This document shows positions 9,406 to 18,385 of a stretch of DNA of 49,304 nucleotides, piece after piece. The position numbers and the translations under genes are program-made. The stretch lies in NCBI RefSeq assembly GCF_000621625.1, contig NZ_KK211320.1, positions 3,767 through 53,070 on the forward strand, written 5' to 3'. A model generated the notes under the pieces. It saw nothing but the letters and a program-made list of their open reading frames with translations. It was not told the origin of the DNA and did no database searches. The stretch comes from Crocinitomix catalasitica ATCC 23190 (GTDB lineage: Bacteria; Bacteroidota; Bacteroidia; Flavobacteriales_D; Crocinitomicaceae). Position 1 is the stretch's first letter; each line of letters opens with the position of its first letter.

Positions 9406-10152
9406 TTAAGCCTCAACTAATGGCTCAACTAAAATACGTCCGCAGTGTTCACAAACGATTAATTTTTTTCGTGCTTGGATATCGATTTGTCTTTGTGGTG
9501 GTATTTTATTAAAACAACCTCCACAAGCATCTCTCTCAATACTTACAACAGCTAATCCATTTTTTGAATTATTTCTTAGTCTATCGTAAGCTCTAATTAA
9601 TCTATCTTCGATGTCTTTTCTTGCTTTATCCGAACGTTTGAACAATTTTTCTTCGTCCTTTTCAGTCTCAGCAGAAATTTCAGCTAATTCTTTTTTCTTC
9701 AAATCTAAATCAGCTGTTCTCTCTTTTAAACGAGAAGCTGAAGCTTCAATGATTTCTTCTTTATGACTAATTTTAGCCTTAGCTTCGTTAATCTTTTTTT
9801 CAGAAAGTTCAATTTCTAAACCTTGGAATTCAATTTCTTTTGAAATAGAATCATATTCACGGTTGTTTCGAACATTCTTTTGTTGCTCTGTATATTTTTT
9901 GATACTAGCCTTCGCATCTTTGATCATATTCTTACGATCAGTGATTAAGGTATCTAATTCAGTTTTCTCTTCAGTAAGTTTATCTAAACGAGTCGTTAAA
10001 CCTTCTACTTCAGCCTCTAAATCTTCAACTTCCAAAGGTAATTCACCTCTAACTGTGCGAATTTTGTCAATTGCAGAGTCTATTTGTTGCAATTCAAATA
10101 AGCTATTAAGCTTTTCTTCAATGGTTTGATCTAATCCTTTTTTCGTTGCCAT
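9406..10152 (-). CDS. Coiled-coil C4 zinc-ribbon protein (CdsZ/FlgZ-like, DUF164)
   Basis: 248 residues. Residues of about 10-190 form one long charged coiled coil, rich in K and E. The tail holds a C4 zinc ribbon: CGGC (C210, C213) and CEHC (C234, C237). This is the zf-RING_7 architecture of Helicobacter HP0958 and Chlamydia CdsZ, proposed to bind nucleic acid or act as a chaperone. The role in non-flagellated Bacteroidota is not established. It starts 3 bp after the stop of the NIF3-family gene, so the two are surely co-transcribed. That pairing is common in this phylum. Confidence 0.85.
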   Translation of the reverse strand: MATKKGLDQTIEEKLNSLFELQQIDSAIDKIRTVRGELPLEVEDLEAEVEGLTTRLDKLTEEKTELDTLITDRKNMIKDAKASIKKYTEQQKNVRNNREYDSISKEIEFQGLEIELSEKKINEAKAKISHKEEIIEASASRLKERTADLDLKKKELAEISAETEKDEEKLFKRSDKARKDIEDRLIRAYDRLRNNSKNGLAVVSIERDACGGCFNKIPPQRQIDIQARKKLIVCEHCGRILVEPLVEA

Positions 10153-10155
10153 GTA

Positions 10156-11250
10156 TTAAAAATATTTTACCGGATTCGTATTATTTTCGGTTAAACAAGG
10201 TGCAAATGTACGGAATTTTTTTCTTAATAAATAACCTAAATGCTCAATTGTGAACTGTTCGCTTTCAAAATGTCCAATATCTGCAATAATTAGTTGATTT
10301 TCAGCGTCAAAAAATTCGTGATATTTAAAATCACCCGTAATAAAAATATCTGCGCCTATTCCTTTTGCTTGATTTAACAAGAAACTTCCTGCTCCGCCAC
10401 ACCATGCTACTTTTTTTATTGACTTATTTCGCAATGCTGTATGTCGAATGATACCACAATTAAAAATGGACTTGATTTTATTTAAAAAATCTACTTCATC
10501 CATTGCTACTTCTAATTCCCCATACATACCTGCCCCTTCGTCGAGATGAATGTTCGCTAATGGAATTAAATCGTATGCAACAGATTCATAAGGATGAGCT
10601 GCTAATAAATTCTTAATTACTTTTTTAACGATATGCGAATTAAGCACAACTTCTATCCTTGTTTCGTTTTCTCGATGTTGCTCTCCTTTATCTCCAACAA
10701 AAGGATTTGCATCTTCATTCGCCTTAAATGTGCCAATTCCTTGATGTGAAAAACTACATTCTGAATAATCCCCAATTTCTCCTGCATTACCTTCGAAAAG
10801 TGATGCTTTAATTGATTCGGTATAATCGTTTGGGCAATAAGTGATTAGCTTAATTAAGTTGTTCTTTTTTGGCGCTAAAATGTGTGGCTTATTTATCCCT
10901 AATAATTTGCCTATTTTATAGTTAACACCTTGTTTAGAATTGTCTAAATTGGTGTGTATAGCATAGATAGCAATTTTATTTTCGATGGCTTTAATAATCG
11001 TTCGTTCGACATAATTGCTGCCATTGAATTTTTTTAAACCTTTAAAAACAATCGGGTGATGTGCAATAATTAAATTGCATCCTCGAGCAATTGCTTCGTC
11101 AACAATTATTTCAGTGCAATCTAATGAGATAAGTGCATTTGTGATTTCTGTGTTGGGTTGACCTACGATTAAGCCCGAATTATCGTACGATTCTTGACTC
11201 GATAATGGGGCGATGCCTTCTAAATAGGCTGTGATTTCGGCAATTTTCAT
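10156..11250 (-). CDS. NIF3-like dinuclear metal-centre protein (GTP cyclohydrolase I type 2 family)
   Basis: 364 residues, the long NIF3/YbgI form with a domain inserted between two metal-binding halves. Candidate metal ligands: H64-H65 in IAHHPIVFKG, H99 and D103 in HTNLDNS, and H327 and E331 in GHFESEQ. Members form toroidal hexamers with two metals per subunit. The function is unsettled, and GTP cyclohydrolase activity was claimed for some members. The first gene of a two-gene operon with the zinc-ribbon coiled-coil protein, 3 bp apart. It is divergent from hutF across 138 bp. Confidence 0.9.
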   Translation of the reverse strand: MKIAEITAYLEGIAPLSSQESYDNSGLIVGQPNTEITNALISLDCTEIIVDEAIARGCNLIIAHHPIVFKGLKKFNGSNYVERTIIKAIENKIAIYAIHTNLDNSKQGVNYKIGKLLGINKPHILAPKKNNLIKLITYCPNDYTESIKASLFEGNAGEIGDYSECSFSHQGIGTFKANEDANPFVGDKGEQHRENETRIEVVLNSHIVKKVIKNLLAAHPYESVAYDLIPLANIHLDEGAGMYGELEVAMDEVDFLNKIKSIFNCGIIRHTALRNKSIKKVAWCGGAGSFLLNQAKGIGADIFITGDFKYHEFFDAENQLIIADIGHFESEQFTIEHLGYLLRKKFRTFAPCLTENNTNPVKYF

Positions 11251-11360
11251 GTGCTAAATATAATCATTGTTGATGAAAATTGAAGGGAGAATAAAGGAAC
11301 CTTTGTTAGTGATTCATTCAAATTAGCTCACTATAATTCAAAAGCCTTAAATAATAATTC

Positions 11361-11368
11361 TAAATTTG
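11361..11368 (+). promoter_or_regulatory. Candidate hutF promoter -7 element
   Basis: TAAATTTG matches the Bacteroidota -7 consensus TAnnTTTG and lies 20 bp before the hutF ATG. The -33 region offers only TTC at 11337-11339, so the match is partial. Confidence 0.4.
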
Positions 11369-11388
11369 GTTTTCAATAAATTTAGAAA

Positions 11389-12768
11389 ATGAAAACTTAT
11401 CAATTTAAGGGGCTATTAGATAATTCAGATTGGATTATTCCAGCTTTTGTTCGTGTAGATGATGAAGGTCGAATTCTTGAAGTTGCATCTTCAACGAGTC
11501 ATCCGATTAGTGAAGCATTCGATAATTATTTAATACCAGGTTTTCAAAATGCACATTCTCATGCTTTTCAATACGCGATGGCAGGATTGGCAGAACGACA
11601 TGCTACAAATCAAACACCAGACGATTTCTGGTCATGGCGTGAAGCGATGTATGACTTGGCTCTTCGGATTGGTCCAGATGACTTAGAGCATATCGCTACG
11701 ATGTTATACAGCGAAATGTTGCGCCATGGTTATACGCATGTTGCAGAATTCCATTATGTTCATCATGAAAAAAACGGTGAACAATTTGCTAATTTATCAG
11801 AAATGGGCGAGCGTTTAGTCGCGGCAGCAAAGAAAGTAGGGATAGGTATCACATTGGTTCCTATTTTTTATCAGAAAGGTGGGTTTGGTAAAGCGCCAAA
11901 CGCAGGACAAATTCGATTTATATCAGCCTCAAAAGATGATTATTTAAAATTATTGGAAGCTTCAGAGCAGTCTACCGATTTATATCAACATGCTAATTTG
12001 GGTATTGGAATCCACTCAATGCGAGGTGTTGAACCAAAAGTTATCGCTGAATTGGCTGCTAATGGTCCACAAGACTTGCCTTTTCATATTCATGTTTCGG
12101 AACAGTTGAAGGAGATTGAAGATTCGATTGCTTACTTGGGGCAAAGACCAGTAGAGTGGATGTTGAATAATATTGAAATGAATGATAGATATCATTTAGT
12201 TCATGCTACCCATTTAATTGATATGGAAACCGAAGGTATTGCTAAAAGTGGTGCGAATGTCGTTTTATGCCCTTCGACTGAAGGGAATCTTGGCGATGGA
12301 ATTTTTCCTTTGCGACAATTTCAATCATTAGGAGGGAATTGGAGTATTGGAACTGATAGTCATATTGGAATTAATCCATTAGAAGAGCTGCGAATATTGG
12401 ATTACGGTCAAAGATTGATCAGCCACAAAAGGAATACTTTTTATTCGACAGAAGAAGGAGATAGTGGCAAATATGCCATTGCCATGAGTTGGAAGGCTGG
12501 GCGTAAAGCAATGAATAAAAAAGCTGTTGCTTATTTTGAAATTGGAGATTATTTTAATGGTGTCATGATAGATGCTCAAGTCCCATTATTGGCGAATACA
12601 AGAAAAGAAGATTTAGCATCTACAATTCTCTATGCTACGGATGCCGCAATGTTAGCAGGTACTTTTGCAAATGGTGAATTGGTTGTAAAGGCTGGTCAAC
12701 ATCGAATTCAAGATCAAATTCGAAATGATTTTAATAAAACAATTAAAAACTTAAAGAACAGAAGTTAG
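11389..12768 (+). CDS. hutF: Formimidoylglutamate deiminase HutF
   Basis: Amidohydrolase-superfamily enzyme that converts N-formimino-L-glutamate to N-formyl-L-glutamate and ammonia in the longer histidine degradation route. The 459 residues fit. Seen in order: the metal HxH motif NAHSHAF (H56, H58) with the HutF-specific AMAGLAERH; HIHVSEQ; LVHATH; and GTDSHIGINP, which carries the metal Asp. The wording around HSHAFQ..MAGLAE separates HutF from other deaminases. No other hut gene (HutH, HutU, HutI, HutG) is in this window, so the rest of the pathway must be elsewhere. Its last 4 bp overlap the convergent trmH stop. Confidence 0.9.
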   Translation: MKTYQFKGLLDNSDWIIPAFVRVDDEGRILEVASSTSHPISEAFDNYLIPGFQNAHSHAFQYAMAGLAERHATNQTPDDFWSWREAMYDLALRIGPDDLEHIATMLYSEMLRHGYTHVAEFHYVHHEKNGEQFANLSEMGERLVAAAKKVGIGITLVPIFYQKGGFGKAPNAGQIRFISASKDDYLKLLEASEQSTDLYQHANLGIGIHSMRGVEPKVIAELAANGPQDLPFHIHVSEQLKEIEDSIAYLGQRPVEWMLNNIEMNDRYHLVHATHLIDMETEGIAKSGANVVLCPSTEGNLGDGIFPLRQFQSLGGNWSIGTDSHIGINPLEELRILDYGQRLISHKRNTFYSTEEGDSGKYAIAMSWKAGRKAMNKKAVAYFEIGDYFNGVMIDAQVPLLANTRKEDLASTILYATDAAMLAGTFANGELVVKAGQHRIQDQIRNDFNKTIKNLKNRS

Positions 12769-13445
12769 AATGGATAGCGAGCATTTAAGATAGATTCAAC
12801 CTTTTCTGAATGTTTTACTACTTTTTTAGCCCATTCTAAACGAATGTCTACGGATTCTTCATCGCTTAATTGCCAATTTAAATTTTCAGTTTTACGCATG
12901 CGTTCAGTAATATTGAACAAAGCGAGGGCAACAGAAACGGAAATATTATAGCTTTCAGTAAATCCATACATTGGCAATTTTACAAAAGCATCTGCATTGT
13001 CTAATGCCAATTGTGATAATCCGGTAGCCTCAGTCCCGAAAAGTAAAGCAACAGGTTGGTCTACTGGAAGTTCATCAATAAACGAATCGTTTTCATGGGG
13101 AGTTGTGGCAACAATCTTATAACCTTTTGCTTTTAATTTATTGATACACTCTAAAGTATTATTCTCCGTTTCACTGTAATGTTGAATGTTTAACCATTTA
13201 GAAGAGCCCATATCAATCTCTCGATTTGGTACATATTCATTCGTGTTTTCAATCACGTGTACGTCTTGAACACCAAAACAATCGCATGAACGTAAAACTG
13301 CACTTGCGTTATGAGGTTGGAAAATGTTTTCTAAAGCCACAGTGACATGCCTAGTCCTTTGTTGAATAATGGAATCGAACAATGTTTTTTTATTCTCAGA
13401 AATATGTTCGTAGAATTTTTCTAATAACCAAGCTTTTTTTTCCAT
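12765..13445 (-). CDS. trmH: TrmH-type tRNA (guanosine-2'-O-)-methyltransferase (SpoU family)
   Basis: 226-residue SPOUT-fold methyltransferase that uses S-adenosylmethionine. The three SpoU motifs are clear: NIFQPHNASAVLRSCDCFG (motif 1, with the catalytic Arg), ALLFGTEATGLS (motif 2), and LPMYGFTESYNISVSVALALF (motif 3, which makes the SAM-binding knot). MYGFTESYNIS is the wording of TrmH, which methylates G18 of tRNA, rather than of RlmB. Related Bacteroidota proteins are annotated this way, but the exact RNA target is inference. The stop overlaps hutF by 4 bp in convergent orientation. Confidence 0.85.
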   Translation of the reverse strand: MEKKAWLLEKFYEHISENKKTLFDSIIQQRTRHVTVALENIFQPHNASAVLRSCDCFGVQDVHVIENTNEYVPNREIDMGSSKWLNIQHYSETENNTLECINKLKAKGYKIVATTPHENDSFIDELPVDQPVALLFGTEATGLSQLALDNADAFVKLPMYGFTESYNISVSVALALFNITERMRKTENLNWQLSDEESVDIRLEWAKKVVKHSEKVESILNARYPF

Positions 13446-13474
13446 TTGCCAAAATTTAATTTCATTTCATAAAA

Positions 13475-13503
13475 AAAGCGTTTGTCCAATGGACAAACGC
13501 TTT
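13475..13503 (-). terminator. Rho-independent terminator of the HU gene
   Basis: A perfect inverted repeat of 14 bases each side (AAAGCGTTTGTCCA / TGGACAAACGCTTT, one base between; the folded loop will be larger) starts about 20 bp past the HU stop. On the minus strand it ends in seven T. Confidence 0.9.
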
Positions 13504-13523
13504 AATGTCTTAAAAACTGTTGA

Positions 13524-13796
13524 TTAGTTTACTTTTGAAGATAAATCTGCACCAGCTTTAAATTTAATTACATTTTTAGCTGCAATTTTAATTTCTTTTC
13601 CTGTTTGAGGATTTCTTCCTGTTCTTGCTGCTCTATTTGAAATTGAAAATGATCCGAATCCAACTAAAGAGATTTTATCACCTTTTTTAAGTGCTCCTTC
13701 TGTAGCAGTGATGAATCCTTCTAATGCTCTTTTAGAGTCTGCTTTTGATAATCCTGAGTTTGAAGCGATAGCTTCAACTAATTCTGATTTGTTCAT
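13524..13796 (-). CDS. HU-family histone-like DNA-binding protein
   Basis: 90 residues, the standard HU/IHF subunit length. It starts MNKSELVEAIA, carries the conserved core GDKISLVGFGSFS, and has the DNA-binding arm motif RAARTGRNPQTGKEI, whose Pro intercalates into DNA in the family. It acts as a dimer that bends and compacts chromosomal DNA. It is a single-gene unit with its own consensus promoter (13836-13865) and terminator (13475-13503), which fits high expression. Confidence 0.96.
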   Translation of the reverse strand: MNKSELVEAIASNSGLSKADSKRALEGFITATEGALKKGDKISLVGFGSFSISNRAARTGRNPQTGKEIKIAAKNVIKFKAGADLSSKVN

Positions 13797-14152
13797 AATT
13801 AATTTAATTATTTGGTTAAAAATTTGTTATCCCAACAAATATATCTTAAAATCCTTATCCTGCAAGGTTTTAGAGATAAAATTATTTTATTTTGTTAATA
13901 AAATCGGCAAAATGTTGATAAGTGCACCTTGAAACCGCTGTTTTACTAGGTTTTAGACGTGTTGATAGATATTTTTTTAACAATATGACTAGAATATAAA
14001 TACTACGTTAAGAAATAATGCCAATGTGAATTCCTCGAATTAATAACGGTTTGCTACATTTAATACCTGTTTTTAATGAAATAAAAAAGTAAGCAAGCTG
14101 ATGACGAAAAACTCGTCAAAAAGAATATTGGTTTAAATCAGTTCGAAAGGAT
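13797..14152. other. Non-coding gap between HU and fmt
   Basis: No gene of convincing length is present on either strand. The left part holds the HU promoter. At 14102-14118 there is a small perfect hairpin (TGACGA / TCGTCA, loop AAAAC) 35 bp past the fmt stop. It lacks a T-run on the minus strand, so it is at best a weak 3' end for fmt. The rest is plain AT-rich DNA. Confidence 0.5.
13836..13865 (-). promoter_or_regulatory. HU gene promoter, Bacteroidota type
   Basis: On the minus strand TTG (13865-13863) is followed by 19 bases and then TATATTTG (13843-13836). This is a full match to the Bacteroidota promoter form (-33 TTG, -7 TAnnTTTG). Transcription would start near 13831, leaving a leader of about 35 bases before the HU ATG. 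Confidence 0.75.
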
Positions 14153-15106
14153 TTATTTATTGACAATTTGCCATTCTTCAAATTTAAAACCTTTTAGGAA
14201 GTCCGAAGTTTTCATTTTCTTTTTACCTTCTAGTTGTAATTCGATGATTTTAATACTGCCATTGTTTGTGCCAATAAATAATTCATTTTCTGCTACAGTA
14301 ACTTGACCGACTTCCAATTTTGAATCATTCACAATTTCACTGTGGAATAATTTTAGAGATTTTTTTTGCGTATCATTTACTATTTCTGTCCATGCAGTCG
14401 GATAAGGAGATAGACCTCTAATCTTATTGTGGATTGTTTCGCTAGTATTATTCCAGTCAATTTTACAATCAGGTTTAAAAATTTTCGGCGCATGTTTTTG
14501 AAGGTCGGTCAAAGTCGAATTGTCTTGAGCGATTGCATTCACTTTTCCTTCAAATATTTCCTGAACAGATTTGGCTAATAATTGAGCCCCTTGAATCATT
14601 AATTTATCATGGACTATACCTGCCGTATCATTTGGACCGATAGCTATCTTCACCGTATCTATTATCTTACCTGTATCAATTTCTTTTTCAATAAAGAAAG
14701 TACTCGCGCCTGTTTGCTCTTCGCCATTTATCACTGCCCAATTAATAGGTGCAGCTCCTCTGTATTGGGGAAGTAAAGATCCATGCAGATTAATCGTACC
14801 TAATTCAGGCATTGCCCAAACTATTTCAGGAAGCATTCTAAAAGCAACAACAACAAATAGTGAAGCATTTAAATCTTTTAATGATGCTATAAATGCATCA
14901 TCTTTTAAATTGGTTGGTTGTAATACCTGTATGTCTTTAGATAAAGCAAACTCTTTTACAGCAGACATCGCTATTTTTTGACCACGACCTGCTGGGCGAT
15001 CAGGACTTGTAATAACTGCTTTGACATCAATATTGTTATCTAATAACGCATTTAATGATGCTACGGCAAAATCAGGTGTACCCATAAATATTACGCTATG
15101 TTTCAT
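14153..15106 (-). CDS. fmt: Methionyl-tRNA formyltransferase
   Basis: Formylates initiator Met-tRNA with 10-formyl-tetrahydrofolate. The 317 residues fit. The Rossmann start MKHSVIFMGTPDFAV, the SPDRPAGRGQK loop that contacts tRNA, and the catalytic triad N106, H108 (in INLHGSLLPQYRGAAP) and D144 are all in place, two residues ahead of the E. coli numbering. The C-terminal OB-like domain is present. The start overlaps the end of the MATE gene by 11 bp, so it is the last gene of an rlmI-like/MATE/fmt operon. The usual partner def is not in the window. Confidence 0.95.
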   Translation of the reverse strand: MKHSVIFMGTPDFAVASLNALLDNNIDVKAVITSPDRPAGRGQKIAMSAVKEFALSKDIQVLQPTNLKDDAFIASLKDLNASLFVVVAFRMLPEIVWAMPELGTINLHGSLLPQYRGAAPINWAVINGEEQTGASTFFIEKEIDTGKIIDTVKIAIGPNDTAGIVHDKLMIQGAQLLAKSVQEIFEGKVNAIAQDNSTLTDLQKHAPKIFKPDCKIDWNNTSETIHNKIRGLSPYPTAWTEIVNDTQKKSLKLFHSEIVNDSKLEVGQVTVAENELFIGTNNGSIKIIELQLEGKKKMKTSDFLKGFKFEEWQIVNK

Positions 15107-16442
15107 AATTAAGTTTTTTAAATTTATAATATATAAGATAAATAATACTGAAAAGGCCTAAACTGGAAAAGTAAACATACTCAACTGTCCAAACATCTCG
15201 TATGTTCCAATCCCATCGAACAATGAATAAATAACAAGCGGTTAAATAACATAAAATCCCCATTGCTTCAATCCAAAATGAAATACGTGTTTTACCAAGG
15301 CCAGCTATTGTATTGTACAAAACAACGACAACAGAGTAGAGTAGGATAGAGCCACTCACAAATTTTAATATCTCGACACTATTATTCAATGTGTTTTCGC
15401 CAATGTTGGGATTTTGATTGACCATCCTCACCAAAACTTCTGGGTACAGCACGGCGCCGTGAAAAAAGAATAAGATAAAAATTACTGATAGTAAGATGAT
15501 TTTAAATTGTGCTTTAATGATTAAATGTTGTTTTCCTTGACCAACTAAGTTACTAATAATGGTTTTTGTGGATGCGGCAAATCCGAATATTGGAACAAAT
15601 GCGAGGAAATAAATATATTTAATATTCAAAGAGGCTTCTAATTCTGCTGTTCCTTTATGTTCGATAAGTGTAAAGAATACTAGCCAAGTGCTCAACGAAA
15701 GTACTCCCTGGAACATTAAAGGTATACTGAGTTGCAATAATGGGATGTATTTTTTATAGTTCAATTTATGTTTAACAAAAATCGCATATTTATTGAAGTT
15801 TTTGGCATATTTAATTGCAACGTATAAAACTATGAATCCAACTATTTCAGCAATAGAAGATGCAATTGGTGCACCAATCAATTTAAGTTCTGGAAAACCA
15901 AAATGTCCAAAAACCAAAACATAGTCGAGAAATATATTTGTTATAGCAATGATTACAGCTGATATTAAAATTAAGTTAGTTCTACCAATACCTATTAAAA
16001 AAGCGACTAAGGTTAAATATTGAGCAGCAAAAAAAAGACCTATTCCCCTAAAACGAATAAAATCATACATTTCTGCAGCAATTAGGTTCGAATTAGCAAT
16101 TCCGTATATAATGCTTTGACCAAATATTAAAATAATACTGAATATAATGGCTGAGATGAGGAGTTGATAAACTTTTGTATGAAAGACTGTTTCGCCTATT
16201 AAAGGGTAGTTCTTTTCTCCTTCGTATCGTGCAATCATTATTTGCGCACCATCAGATAAGCCTCTGCAGAACATGAAGAATGCGATATACATCAAACTTC
16301 CATTGCCAAATGCACCAATAGATATTTCACCTAATTCACTGATAAAAATAGCATCAGTGAAAGTAACTATAGACTGTATGAAAGTACCGAACATTAAAGG
16401 TCCAGTGATAGATAGTATTTTGCGGTATGAAAATTCTTTCAT
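15096..16442 (-). CDS. MATE-family efflux transporter
   Basis: About 448 residues with twelve hydrophobic helices in two pseudo-symmetric halves, as in multidrug and toxin extrusion antiporters, which export drugs or metabolites using Na+ or H+. Family-like wording includes the N-terminal GPLMFGTFIQSIVTFTDAIF and a repeat-like LSIPLMFQGVLSLSTWLVFF opening the second half. The frame is open from a TTG at 16451, but the ATG at 16442 lies 1 bp after the stop of the upstream methyltransferase and is preferred. It is the middle gene of a tightly packed minus-strand operon; the 3' end overlaps fmt by 11 bp. The substrate is unknown. Confidence 0.88.
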   Translation of the reverse strand: MKEFSYRKILSITGPLMFGTFIQSIVTFTDAIFISELGEISIGAFGNGSLMYIAFFMFCRGLSDGAQIMIARYEGEKNYPLIGETVFHTKVYQLLISAIIFSIILIFGQSIIYGIANSNLIAAEMYDFIRFRGIGLFFAAQYLTLVAFLIGIGRTNLILISAVIIAITNIFLDYVLVFGHFGFPELKLIGAPIASSIAEIVGFIVLYVAIKYAKNFNKYAIFVKHKLNYKKYIPLLQLSIPLMFQGVLSLSTWLVFFTLIEHKGTAELEASLNIKYIYFLAFVPIFGFAASTKTIISNLVGQGKQHLIIKAQFKIILLSVIFILFFFHGAVLYPEVLVRMVNQNPNIGENTLNNSVEILKFVSGSILLYSVVVVLYNTIAGLGKTRISFWIEAMGILCYLTACYLFIVRWDWNIRDVWTVEYVYFSSLGLFSIIYLIYYKFKKLNYET

Positions 16443-16443
16443 T

Positions 16444-17631
16444 TTATTCAACCTGAATCACCAATCCTTTTAGATACTCACCTTCAGGATGGGTTGAATT
16501 GATAGGGTGATCAGCTGGTTGGTGCAATTGCTCCAAAATTCGAACGTTACGCTCTGCTGCGATTGCTGCAGCAATAATTGTATTAGTAAACAATGTTTTA
16601 TCTACAACTTGTGAGCAACTGAATGTGAAAATAATTCCACCTGGTTTTATTTGACGCATTGCGTGAGCATTGAGCCTTTTATAACCTTGAACGGCATTGT
16701 GTTTTGCATTCCTGTGCTTAGCAAAAGCCGGAGGATCAAGAATTATCAAATCATAATCTTCAGGAAGATCTTTAATATATTCCATCGCATCGGCAACTAT
16801 AGATTTATGTTGCTCAGGTTTGAATTTACCTAATTCAATATTCTCATCGGTTAAGTCAATTGCTTTTTGTGAAGCATCCAACGAATGAACCAAAGTTGCT
16901 CCAGCGTTTAAAGCAAAAACTGAAAAGCCTCCAGAATAACAGAAAGTATTCAATATCTTTTTGCCTTTTGCATATCTTGCTAATAATGCTCTGTTCTCTC
17001 GCTGATCAATAAAAAAACCTGTTTTTTGACCTGTTACCCAATTGATAGCAAATTTATTGCCATATTCTAAAGCAATTTGTGGTGTTTCCGCTTCTTTATA
17101 AATATATGTGTCCCCTGTATAACCTTCGTAATCTTTAGGTAACGTTCCAGAACATTTTAAATAAACTGATTTTAATTCTTTTCCAAAAACCTTAATTAAA
17201 GCATTCTTAATTTTATCGATATCCTTGTACATTCCAATACTATGGCATTGAACAACAAGGTGACCTGCGTAATGATCTATGATTAAGCCTGGTAAAAAAT
17301 CTCCTTCGGCATGAATTAGTCTAAAAATATTGGTGTTTTCATTGTGCATTAAACCCAATGATTCTCTCAAATTATAAGCAGATTGAATTCTGTCCTCGTA
17401 AAGGTTGTCTTTTAACTCTTCCGTACCAAACAAAAGTACACGGATTGCTATACTACCATTTTGATAATGACCATACCCAAGATGTCTTCCTTTATTTGCT
17501 TCAATTTGAACGAAATCACCTTCTTGTACTTGTCCAGTAATAGTTTTGATTGCACCAGAAAAAATCCAAGGGTGTTTTCTTTGAATTGATTTATCTTTAC
17601 CTGCTTTGAGAACGATTTTTGCTATTTCCAC
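16444..17631 (-). CDS. RlmI-like class I rRNA methyltransferase (PUA + SAM domain)
   Basis: SAM-dependent methyltransferase of the RlmI/YccW family, which methylates a cytosine at C5 in 23S rRNA. An N-terminal PUA-type RNA-binding domain contains QRKHPWIFSGAI. It is followed by the SAM motif ILNTFCYSGGFSVFALNAGA, the DLIILDPPAFAKHR motif, and FTFSCSQ near the end with the catalytic-type Cys. The frame is open from a TTG at 17664, but a GTG at 17631 gives MEIAKIVLKAGKDKS, which matches the family N-terminus; length is then 395. First gene of the operon with MATE and fmt. Family assignment is firm; the exact target base is inferred. Confidence 0.87.
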   Translation of the reverse strand: MEIAKIVLKAGKDKSIQRKHPWIFSGAIKTITGQVQEGDFVQIEANKGRHLGYGHYQNGSIAIRVLLFGTEELKDNLYEDRIQSAYNLRESLGLMHNENTNIFRLIHAEGDFLPGLIIDHYAGHLVVQCHSIGMYKDIDKIKNALIKVFGKELKSVYLKCSGTLPKDYEGYTGDTYIYKEAETPQIALEYGNKFAINWVTGQKTGFFIDQRENRALLARYAKGKKILNTFCYSGGFSVFALNAGATLVHSLDASQKAIDLTDENIELGKFKPEQHKSIVADAMEYIKDLPEDYDLIILDPPAFAKHRNAKHNAVQGYKRLNAHAMRQIKPGGIIFTFSCSQVVDKTLFTNTIIAAAIAAERNVRILEQLHQPADHPINSTHPEGEYLKGLVIQVE

Positions 17632-17719
17632 TTTTTTTAATTTTAGAACGCACAAAGCTAGCAATAATAAGGTATAGAACCGCTGTAATTATATTAAATC
17701 ACGGATAGTGTTTAATTTT

Positions 17720-18385
17720 CTATCTAGAACCAAAGATGGCGCTACCTACACGAACCATTGTGCTACCAGCCTCAACTGCCAATTGATAGTCACCACTCAT
17801 TCCCATTGATATTTCTTTAAAATAATCAGCAAACTTAAATTGATTGGATGATAATTTTGCGAAATAGGTTGCCAAAAGGTTGAATTCGTTTGATATCTGC
17901 TCAGAATTTTCGGTGAATGTAGCCATTCCCATTACGCCAACAATACGTACATTTTTTAATTCAAAAAATAATGGATCATCCAGTAATTCCTCAACCTCTT
18001 CATAACTAAAACCGAATTTTGTTTCTTCATTAGCTATATGGAATTGCAATAAGCAATCAATCACACGATCATTATTGAGACCTTGTTTGTTTATTTCTGA
18101 AAGTAATTTAAACGAATCTACACCATGAATAAGACTAATAAACGGAGCAATTAATTTGACTTTTTTAGACTGTAAATGACCAATCATATGCCATTGGATA
18201 TCCTTCGGTAACTTTTCGTGTTTCTCAACCAATTCGTTTACCCTGTTTTCTCCAAAAAACCTTTGACCTCCGTTATATGCCTCTTCAAGTAAATGAATAG
18301 GTTTCGTTTTTGATACGGCAACAAGTGTTACATGACTTGGTAGCTGCGCTTCGATTTTTTTAATATTTTCTGCAATCATTTCCAT
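17720..18385 (-). CDS. PLP homeostasis protein (YggS/PROSC family)
   Basis: 221-residue single-domain TIM-barrel protein that binds pyridoxal phosphate and controls vitamin B6 and amino acid balance without known catalysis. K26 in VAVSKTKP is the PLP lysine. Other family blocks are RFFGENRVNEL, WHMIGHLQSKKVK, HGVDSFKLLSEIN, and the C-terminal SMGMSGDYQLAVEAGSTMVRVGSAIFG. The start ATG overlaps the stop of the DUF1015 gene (TAATG), so the two are translationally coupled. A second in-frame ATG lies two codons later. Confidence 0.94.
   Translation of the reverse strand: MEMIAENIKKIEAQLPSHVTLVAVSKTKPIHLLEEAYNGGQRFFGENRVNELVEKHEKLPKDIQWHMIGHLQSKKVKLIAPFISLIHGVDSFKLLSEINKQGLNNDRVIDCLLQFHIANEETKFGFSYEEVEELLDDPLFFELKNVRIVGVMGMATFTENSEQISNEFNLLATYFAKLSSNQFKFADYFKEISMGMSGDYQLAVEAGSTMVRVGSAIFGSR

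Noticed and set aside
9863-10129. Antisense ORF in the zinc-ribbon coiled-coil gene
   Set aside because: The repetitive K/E codons of the coiled coil give long antisense frames rich in F, L and S; no independent support.
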